Source of the DNA: an uncultured Caryophanales bacterium
Lineage (GTDB): Bacteria > Bacillota_I > Bacilli_A > RFN20 > CAG-826
Length of the DNA: 12,195 bases
Direction: 5' to 3'
Assembly (NCBI GenBank): GCA_946622925.1
Contig: CAMOQM010000018.1
Span: 1-12,195, forward strand
Below, one piece after another: positions 7,012 through 12,195 of the stretch (its first letter is position 1; each line of letters starts with the position of its first letter). Position numbers and translations under genes: made by a program. The notes beneath the pieces were generated by a model. It was not told where the DNA came from. It ran no database searches and worked only from the letters and a program-made list of their open reading frames with translations.

Positions 7012-7062
7012 GAATAAAGAAAACAAAATGGATGCCCCCATCATTTTGAGAAGCATCCATTT
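7012..7062 (-). terminator. Probable rho-independent terminator of enolase
   Basis: AAATGGATGC (7026-7035) and GCATCCATTT (7053-7062) form a perfect 10-bp stem with a 17-base loop. Read on the minus strand, ~70 bases after the enolase stop, the stem is followed by a T-rich run (TTGTTTTCTTTATT, down to ~7012). On the plus strand the sequence after the stem is less T-rich, but the stem could also end the flippase transcript. The long loop lowers confidence. Confidence 0.55.
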
Positions 7063-7132
7063 GAACTTATGATTTGATCCAGTTAACAGGCGATTAGTGC
7101 CCATTAAATTGGGTATCCATCAGTTATAACAA

Positions 7133-8431
7133 TTAGAATTTACGGTTGGCGAAGGCTTTGACACCAAGGAACTGGGCTTCTTCACCAAGCTCTTCTTCGA
7201 TGCGGAGGAGTTGGTTGTACTTGGCCATACGGTCGGTACGGGAAGCGGAACCGGTCTTGATTTGGCCAGCGTTGACGGCAACGGCGAGGTCAGCGATGGT
7301 GGCGTCTTCGGTTTCACCGGAACGGTGGGAGACCATGCAGGTGTAGCCATTGGTTTGGGCAAGGCGGATGGCATCCAAAGTTTCGGTCAAGGTACCAATT
7401 TGGTTGACCTTGATGAGGATGGAGTTGCCGATGCCTTTGACGATGCCTTCACGTAAGATGGCAGGGTTGGTAACGAAGAGGTCGTCGCCGACGAGTTGGA
7501 CCTTATCGCCAAGACGTTCGGTGAGCTTCTTCCAGCCTTCCCAGTCGGATTCGGCAAGGCCATCTTCGATGGTGATGATGGAAGGATATTCCTTAACCAT
7601 CCTTTCGAGGTAGCGGATCATCTGTTCGGTGGTCTTCTTGCCTTCTTTGGATTTGACGAGATTATAGACGCCATTACCTTCATAGAATTCGGAGGAAGCA
7701 ACGTCCATACCTAAGAAGATTTGTTCACCGAGTTTGTAGCCGGCCTTTTCGACGGCTTCGGCGATGAGGGCTAGCGGTTCCTTGTTACCCTTCTTGCAGG
7801 AAGGAGCGAATCCACCTTCATCGCCAACACCGGTTTCATAACCGTGGGCCTTAACGACTTTCTGTAAAGCGTGGAAGATTTCAGTGCCGGCGCGGAGAGC
7901 TTCACGGAAGCAAGGGAAGCCAGCAGGGATGATGAAGAATTCTTGGAAGTCGACCGTGGATTGGGCGTGGGCGCCACCATTGATGACGTTCATGCAGGGG
8001 GTCGGCAAGACTTTGCCATTGGTTCCACCAATATAACGATATAACGGCATATGGAGGGTTTCGGCGGCAGCGCGGGCAACGGCGAGGGAAACGCCTAATA
8101 AGGCATTGGCGCCCAAATTGGACTTGAAGGGGGTGCCATCTAGTTTGAGCATGGCGCGGTCGATACCGAGTTGATCGGTGACTTCCATGCCTTCGACTAC
8201 GGGAGCGATCTTCTCGTTGACGTTGGCAACGGCTTTCAAGACGCCTTTGCCGAGGTAGCGACCCTTGTCGCCATCACGGAGTTCGAGGGCTTCCCTTTCA
8301 CCAGTGGAAGCGCCAGAAGGAACGATGGCCCTAGCACGGACGCCATTATCGAGATAGACTTCGACTTCAACAGTCGGATTGCCACGGCTATCGAGGACTT
8401 CGCGGCCATGGACTTTGCAGATTTTTGCCAT
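7133..8431 (-). CDS. eno: Enolase (phosphopyruvate hydratase)
   Basis: 432 residues, full length for bacterial enolase. It converts 2-phosphoglycerate to phosphoenolpyruvate in glycolysis, in the cytosol, Mg2+-dependent, usually as an octamer in Bacillota. The ends match: VHGREVLDSRGNPTVEVEV at the start, and SASRTDRMAKYNQLLRIEEE near the end. Active-site residues are in place: E205 (GDEGGF), metal ligands D243 (GMDVASSEF), E289 (TIEDG) and D316 (GDDLFVTN), catalytic K341 (ILIKVNQIGT) and the S368-H369-R370-S371 loop (SHRSGETED). One local variant is NGGAHAQST at 151-159 where NGGAHADN is common. ATG 8431 has AAGGAGA starting 5 bases upstream. It has its own promoter and terminator; no other glycolytic gene is adjacent. 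Confidence 0.98.
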   Translation of the reverse strand: MAKICKVHGREVLDSRGNPTVEVEVYLDNGVRARAIVPSGASTGEREALELRDGDKGRYLGKGVLKAVANVNEKIAPVVEGMEVTDQLGIDRAMLKLDGTPFKSNLGANALLGVSLAVARAAAETLHMPLYRYIGGTNGKVLPTPCMNVINGGAHAQSTVDFQEFFIIPAGFPCFREALRAGTEIFHALQKVVKAHGYETGVGDEGGFAPSCKKGNKEPLALIAEAVEKAGYKLGEQIFLGMDVASSEFYEGNGVYNLVKSKEGKKTTEQMIRYLERMVKEYPSIITIEDGLAESDWEGWKKLTERLGDKVQLVGDDLFVTNPAILREGIVKGIGNSILIKVNQIGTLTETLDAIRLAQTNGYTCMVSHRSGETEDATIADLAVAVNAGQIKTGSASRTDRMAKYNQLLRIEEELGEEAQFLGVKAFANRKF

Positions 8432-8471
8432 TTCTTTCTCCTTATTATGATTTTTCGAAATGTATGATTTG

Positions 8472-8500
8472 ATTATAGGCTATTCGCGCGAATACGTGCA
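8472..8500 (-). promoter_or_regulatory. Enolase promoter
   Basis: On the minus strand a consensus TATAAT (8472-8477) would start transcription near 8465, giving a ~33-base leader that contains the RBS AAGGAGA (8437-8443). The -35 is poor: TGCACG (8495-8500) at 17-base spacing, or TTGTGC (8498-8503) at 20. The spacer is occupied by a perfect palindrome, listed separately. A perfect -10 with a weak -35 is compatible with help or control by a DNA-binding protein. Confidence 0.6.
8481..8494. promoter_or_regulatory. 14-bp perfect palindrome in the enolase promoter spacer (candidate operator)
   Basis: TATTCGCGCGAATA is its own reverse complement. It begins 3 bases upstream of the TATAAT of the enolase promoter and ends at the expected -35 position. 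Its location is that of a repressor or sigma-blocking operator. No regulator family with this exact site is known to me. Confidence 0.45.
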
Positions 8501-8744
8501 CAAAAAAGAGAAGAAAATGATGTTTTTTCATTTTTCAATCAAAAAGTGAACCCAAAAAGACAAAAAATCCTCTTTTGAAGGTCAAAATCTTCCAAATTGG
8601 ATTAATGAAGCAAAGCAGCCTTAATCTTATGCTTACCGGAAACTTGCCACATATCATTACCTTTATAATCATCCAACCCTTAAGCGTAAAAACCATCACG
8701 CAGGTGTTTAGAGGAAAATAAATCAAACCGGTTATCTTAAAAGA

Positions 8745-11700
8745 TTAAACACGTCTCAGAGTAATGGTGGCCACAGCCTTGCCTTCGGAATCGCTTCCTA
8801 AGCTATTAACTTCAAATTCCCAGCCTAAATCTTTTCCGTTATTCAACTTGCCATCACCTTTGAAGAATTGTCCTTTATAGGTTTCCATATCGAAGCTATC
8901 ACCGGCTTTGAATACTTGTTTATCAAGTTTATAGTCAGTCGAAGCGAAGGTAACCTCAGGATCTCTCCTGATAAGGTGGACGATGTCCTCGACGCCTCTT
9001 CCGTCGAAGTTGGAATATACAAATGTAAGTTCCATTTCTTTCAAACCATCGACATGCCATACCCTGATACCTATGGTATCAGCATCTAAGATTAAATTCT
9101 TCTTAGCTGGGTATTCATTTAACACAGTTGGTGTATAAAGTTCAAGGAGAATGTACTCATCAAACGCCTCTTTTTCGACCGACCAAGATGGAGTTAATAA
9201 CAAAACTTCGTTGCTATCTTGGAAATCATGGAGAGTCACATTTATGGTCTCGCCTTTTTCGACTAAGCTTGCATCGAAAACTGTGGGATTAGTCCATCCA
9301 ATAGTCATCGTTGAGAACGGTTCGTGGCCCCCTTTGTTATTATTTTGCATGGTGAATTCGCCAGCTGGCGTGCATCTCGCTTCATCCACTTTCGAAGCTT
9401 CATCGTAATAATCGGTCACCCCGAAAGTATGCCCATATTCATGAATGGCCGTAACGGTATCAAAACCTGGGCAAAGTGAAGAGAGATCGGGAGTGGACAA
9501 TTGAACGGATGGATCGCTTGCGGCATTGATGCCATACATATCAAGAGCGGAGAAGAAGGTAATTCTTGAATATGGGTTTTCACCTTCGTTTCTAATGGAA
9601 CCCGCATATTGGAAGCCCCGAGAATAATAATCCTTTTCGCCCTTATCATTGGTGCCGTAGCCATTGGTTCCATAATAGATCATCACTGAATCAATAACCC
9701 CGTCTTCATTCGAATCGTAATCATCTAAAGTCTCGCTGGAATTAGCGAAATACCAATTAATCGCGTCGGTCGCCAAATTCCATTCATCTTGGGCGATACT
9801 ATCTTTGACTTTAAGATCATAGGAATTGCGCCCGCATTCATACCATGGGGTCACCGTTCCAGTAAGATTGAAGGCCCCATGGGATTCTTTGTTATAGAAA
9901 GAGGCCACGGATTCATAGGCGACTTCGGAAGAATCGCCAAAGATCACGGTATTGAGGTCTTGCCGGATTTGTTCTTTCTGAGTTACGCCGTTTTCGTCTT
10001 TTAGAGTTCCGATATAAGAAGAAGAGTTATTGAACCAAACGGGGATAACCAAACATTTCACATCGCCTTTATTAGGCGTGGCTTTGGTCGTCACCTCATA
10101 AGATGCATAATTCTTGGTAAGGGTCTTTTCAGGATAGGTTCCAGACTCTGAAGGCGCGACCAGATAAGAAACTGAGACTTCCTGTTCTCTATCGTTATAT
10201 ACAAATGTAACATTCTTTTTGCCATCGGTCCCATCTTCTACTATTGTGGTGAGTCCAGGCTTACCATTTACGGCTAATTCAAAATCCATATCCGTAGAGA
10301 CCATGATTGGGCCATCGATATAGACGTGATCATCGATTACCGTAAGGGATTCTTCACCGGAAGGCACATAGATATCCTTCAAAACCGAATGATCTTCCAC
10401 CACTACATCAAGAGTTACCGTATATTCGTTTTCCTCATCATCTTTTAGGGTGTAGGTTACCTTGCTAGTTCCGGAGGTATCGGCATTAAGCATCGAATTG
10501 GCCACCTTAAAAACATCGGGATTCGTCACACCGCTTATTTTGGCGAAATAATCCCTCCTACCGTTTAATGAAGCAAATATTTCGTGCTTAAGGTATTGCT
10601 GAACGTGGATGGTGTCGCCATCGTAATAGGGGAAGGTATCCTCGCCGATTTGAACCGCGGCCACTTTATTCCCGATTTGGGTTACATGGACCGCCCCAGC
10701 TAATTCGGTAACAACTTTATTCTCGCCATCTAACAAATCGACTTCGAAATCCAAATAAGCCGCCGTTCCTAGCCCGGCCGTAACTTTAAAGTATTTTTTG
10801 CCTAGATGTTCTTCGACCTTGAGCCAATCGCTTTTTGAAACATAGTCGACCGTATAATCGCCTTCATAGCCTTCTACTTTAACTTCTGGAACTTCGTAAT
10901 AGTTCCCAGAGAAAGGGATATTTAATTGGACCGTGCCATGATAATCCTTTTCCGGAGCCACGGGTTTAACCATTTCGTTTTCCTGGATTTTTAAGACCAC
11001 GCTATCGGAGGTCGGCACAACCTCAATAAAGAGGGTCCCATAACTATTAACCTCTTCTTCACCATGGGTCACGGTAAAACTCAAAAATGCTTTATCGCCG
11101 ATTAATGATTTATCGGTGGTTACGATATTCCCGTCTTCATTTATGACCATATCTGAGTTGTTAGATAAAGTAGGCTTTAAATCCAAATCAGGGAAGCCTT
11201 CGACATAAGCTTTATAAGCGCCGGGAACACCACGTTTAATATGCAAAGTGGATTTATTGCCTTCTGAGGTCAATGTTTCTGATTCTTCGAAAGCAATTCT
11301 GACTTGGCGGTAAACGGCAATGTTGATTTTGGTTTGTTCAATGGTCTTACCTTGGGAATCTTTTAGGTAAACCGTGGTTTTTATCGAGCTTAATCCATAC
11401 CCTTCCGAAATGGTTTTGCCATGGATTGAAGTTGGGGTCGGCATATCAAAAACATCATTATCCTGAGAATAAATGCTGACGCTATATCCTTCTGGAATCA
11501 AAGAGGCGATATCGATGGTCTCATTTGACAACAAATGAACCGTATAGGCATTAGTCTCTTCTTCGTAGCTAATACGTCCACCAATCAAAAACTTTAGGTT
11601 AGTGACCCCATCAGATGAAGAAGATTCGCTCTCGCTTTCCGTCGAAGTTTGCGAAGATTTATCCGAATCAGTTTTCGCAGAAGAAGTCATCTTGCTTTGC

Positions 11701-11792
11701 GATGAATTGGAAGTATTGGATGGAATAGGCAAGAATCCGCAGGAAGACAAAGCCAAAGCGGATAACACTAATAGCAGTCCGTTTCTTTTCAT
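8745..11792 (-). CDS. M6-like zinc metalloprotease lipoprotein with Ser-rich stalk and beta-rich N-terminal region
   Basis: 1015 residues from ATG 11792. Signal peptide MKRNGLLLVLSALALSSC with lipobox LSSC, so Cys18 is probably lipidated and the protein anchored on the outer face of the membrane. Residues ~24-62 are a Ser/Thr/Asp/Glu-rich stalk. Residues ~65-560 are beta-rich and repetitive in feel, likely several Ig-like modules, unassigned. The catalytic domain (~570-850) has H784-E785-Y-G-H788, then G791 and D794 (HExxHxxGxxD, third ligand probably Asp), a likely Met-turn at M815 and FSTMTIGW after it, the arrangement of M6 (immune-inhibitor-A-like) peptidases. D693-D701 (DSNEDGVID) is an EF-hand-like calcium loop. 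The only cysteines besides Cys18 are four in the catalytic part. Targets are unknown; a role against host or community proteins is inference. An ATG at 11807 would add MGVLT but lacks an RBS. Confidence 0.87.
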   Translation of the reverse strand: MKRNGLLLVLSALALSSCGFLPIPSNTSNSSQSKMTSSAKTDSDKSSQTSTESESESSSSDGVTNLKFLIGGRISYEEETNAYTVHLLSNETIDIASLIPEGYSVSIYSQDNDVFDMPTPTSIHGKTISEGYGLSSIKTTVYLKDSQGKTIEQTKINIAVYRQVRIAFEESETLTSEGNKSTLHIKRGVPGAYKAYVEGFPDLDLKPTLSNNSDMVINEDGNIVTTDKSLIGDKAFLSFTVTHGEEEVNSYGTLFIEVVPTSDSVVLKIQENEMVKPVAPEKDYHGTVQLNIPFSGNYYEVPEVKVEGYEGDYTVDYVSKSDWLKVEEHLGKKYFKVTAGLGTAAYLDFEVDLLDGENKVVTELAGAVHVTQIGNKVAAVQIGEDTFPYYDGDTIHVQQYLKHEIFASLNGRRDYFAKISGVTNPDVFKVANSMLNADTSGTSKVTYTLKDDEENEYTVTLDVVVEDHSVLKDIYVPSGEESLTVIDDHVYIDGPIMVSTDMDFELAVNGKPGLTTIVEDGTDGKKNVTFVYNDREQEVSVSYLVAPSESGTYPEKTLTKNYASYEVTTKATPNKGDVKCLVIPVWFNNSSSYIGTLKDENGVTQKEQIRQDLNTVIFGDSSEVAYESVASFYNKESHGAFNLTGTVTPWYECGRNSYDLKVKDSIAQDEWNLATDAINWYFANSSETLDDYDSNEDGVIDSVMIYYGTNGYGTNDKGEKDYYSRGFQYAGSIRNEGENPYSRITFFSALDMYGINAASDPSVQLSTPDLSSLCPGFDTVTAIHEYGHTFGVTDYYDEASKVDEARCTPAGEFTMQNNNKGGHEPFSTMTIGWTNPTVFDASLVEKGETINVTLHDFQDSNEVLLLTPSWSVEKEAFDEYILLELYTPTVLNEYPAKKNLILDADTIGIRVWHVDGLKEMELTFVYSNFDGRGVEDIVHLIRRDPEVTFASTDYKLDKQVFKAGDSFDMETYKGQFFKGDGKLNNGKDLGWEFEVNSLGSDSEGKAVATITLRRV

Positions 11793-11800
11793 AGTCAAGA

Positions 11801-11805
11801 CCCCC
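11801..11805 (-). promoter_or_regulatory. Weak RBS deciding the start of the M6-like lipoprotein
   Basis: On the minus strand GGGGG lies 8 bases before ATG 11792 and within the first codons of the longer alternative (ATG 11807), which has no Shine-Dalgarno. The shorter start also gives a textbook lipoprotein signal with its basic residues at positions 2-3, so it is preferred. Confidence 0.5.
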
Positions 11806-11822
11806 ATGTCAATTTCTAATAT

Positions 11823-11850
11823 ATTATATTGTTAATATAAACTTGGTTAA
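11823..11850 (-). promoter_or_regulatory. Likely promoter of the M6-like lipoprotein gene
   Basis: Minus-strand TATAAT (11823-11828) with TTAACC (11845-11850, 4 of 6 matches to TTGACA) at 16-base spacing. Transcription would begin near 11816, about 24 bases before ATG 11792. The surrounding DNA is very AT-rich, which raises the chance of a spurious -10. Confidence 0.45.
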
Positions 11851-11888
11851 GCAATGCTTTTTCCATCATTTTAAGGTTTGGCAGCCCT

Positions 11889-12143
11889 ATGAAAAGAAAC
11901 AAATCCATCCTGATTCCATTACTCATTGGCCTTGTTTTATGCACCTCAAACGTTCCATCGGGCCAAAGCCACAATCGTAGGAGTTAGCGACTGAGCCTTT
12001 AGCTACCGCAAAGGGACCGAATCAATCAAACTGGGCAAAACCTTTATTATCTTGGGGAATATGCCTTCGCCAAGAGCAAACCCGAAGGCTGGCAATGTCA
12101 GGTCCCTGAAGGAGCTAATATAACTTGGAATTATAAGGGTTAA
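11889..12143 (+). pseudogene. Remnant of a secreted BspA-like leucine-rich-repeat surface protein
   Basis: Starts MKRNKSILIPLLIGLVLC, a signal peptide with the same MKRN opening as the neighbouring lipoprotein, then stops at TAG 11985-11987. Protein-like sequence continues in the +1 frame from ~11968 (KATIVGVSD, stop TGA 11992-11994, AFSYRKGTESIKLGKTFIILG) and returns to the first frame at the GGGG run 12054-12057, giving EYAFAKSKPEGW and ...ANITWNYKG before TAA 12141-12143. The end resembles the closing unit of BspA-type LRR proteins, where SKPxGW, a short gap, then W-x-Y recurs. Two frame changes plus one extra stop in ~250 bases, with nearly all repeats missing, mean it is not functional. 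The BspA link is from memory of the motif, moderate certainty; pseudogene status is firmer. No good RBS (AAGG 12 bases upstream). Confidence 0.55.
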
Positions 12144-12160
12144 GTTTCCCTCTTCCAAAT

Positions 12161-12176
12161 TAGGCTAATAAGCCTA
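12161..12176. repeat. Short perfect hairpin followed by a -10-like TATAAT
   Basis: TAGGCT (12161-12166), loop AATA, AGCCTA (12171-12176) form a perfect 6-bp stem 17 bases after the pseudogene stop. There is no T-run, so it is a weak terminator at best. TATAAT at 12175-12180 overlaps its right arm and could be the -10 of a gene beyond the window, but no -35 is evident. Confidence 0.35.
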
Positions 12177-12195
12177 TAATATGCTTGCGTTGAAG

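Larger units (their letters stand above)
8432..8744. other. Intergenic region between peptidase stop and enolase start (313 bases)
   Basis: Holds the enolase promoter and RBS at the left. The rest (about 8500-8744) is AT-rich with weak hairpins: GAAAATGA (8513-8520) against TCATTTTTC (8528-8536), and GTGTTTA (8704-8710) against TAAACAC (8746-8752). I see no convincing terminator for the peptidase gene. A possible decayed reading frame on the minus strand (about 8548-8739) is described in the findings. Confidence 0.5.

Noticed and set aside
4908..7048. 13-base repeat CCCCATCATTTTG at 4908-4920 and 7036-7048
   Set aside because: About one 13-mer match is expected by chance in a window this size; flanking bases differ and the second copy lies in a terminator loop.
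7211..7456. Plus-strand open frames across enolase, some with Gly/Asp-rich sequence
   Set aside because: They are antisense to a full-length enolase with every active-site residue in place; the open frames follow from its codon bias.
8513..8536. AT-rich hairpin upstream of the enolase promoter as terminator for the peptidase gene
   Set aside because: Read on the minus strand the stem is nearly all A-T and lies over 200 bases past the stop, so it would be unstable and distant.
8535..8726. 63-codon hydrophobic minus-strand ORF after the peptidase
   Set aside because: It continues the peptidase frame past its stop by chance, has no RBS and no recognisable motif, and another frame in the same stretch looks more protein-like.
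1..12195. CRISPR arrays, insertion sequences, tRNA/rRNA genes, defence genes
   Set aside because: No regularly spaced repeats, transposase-like proteins with terminal repeats, or tRNA cloverleaf/rRNA motifs were seen on either strand.

Overview
The window looks like chromosomal DNA of an uncultured, gut-type low-to-mid GC member of the Bacillota (Bacilli, near the Erysipelotrichia/RF39-like lineages). This placement is inference. It rests on AGGAGG-type ribosome binding sites, short or overlapping gene junctions, a Bacillota-style enolase, a lipoprotein M6-like peptidase and a BspA-like surface protein remnant. TGA terminates the glycosyltransferase gene and tryptophan is TGG throughout, so the standard bacterial code applies, not the Mycoplasma code.

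Layout, left to right. (1) 2-2099 (+): the 3' part of a phytoene-desaturase-like FAD oxidoreductase, overlapping an NAD(P)H-type flavin reductase with a C-terminal plant-type 2Fe-2S domain; probably a two-protein redox module. (2) 4673-2096 (-): a tightly coupled three-gene operon of a Na+/phosphate cotransporter with a PhoU-like tail, a maltose/galactoside-type acetyltransferase and a small heavy-metal-associated (HMA) protein. Its last stop codon overlaps the stop codon of the convergent reductase gene. (3) 4978-6971 (+): a family 8 glycosyltransferase translationally coupled (ATGA) to a YbhN/MprF-type flippase-like membrane protein, likely a surface glycan or glycolipid pair. (4) 8431-7133 (-): enolase with its own promoter, strong RBS and downstream hairpin; a 14-bp perfect palindrome fills its promoter spacer. 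(5) 11792-8745 (-): a ~1015-residue lipoprotein with a Ser-rich stalk, long beta-rich region and M6-like zinc peptidase domain. (6) 11889-12143 (+): a broken gene keeping a signal peptide and the closing motif of a BspA-like leucine-rich-repeat surface protein.

Most genes are recognisable families. I see no CRISPR array, insertion sequence, tRNA or rRNA. The points most worth a second look are the redox pair, the glycosyltransferase/flippase pair, the palindrome in the enolase promoter, the collapsed BspA-like gene and a possible decayed coding frame between enolase and the peptidase. None of these by itself demonstrates a new system.
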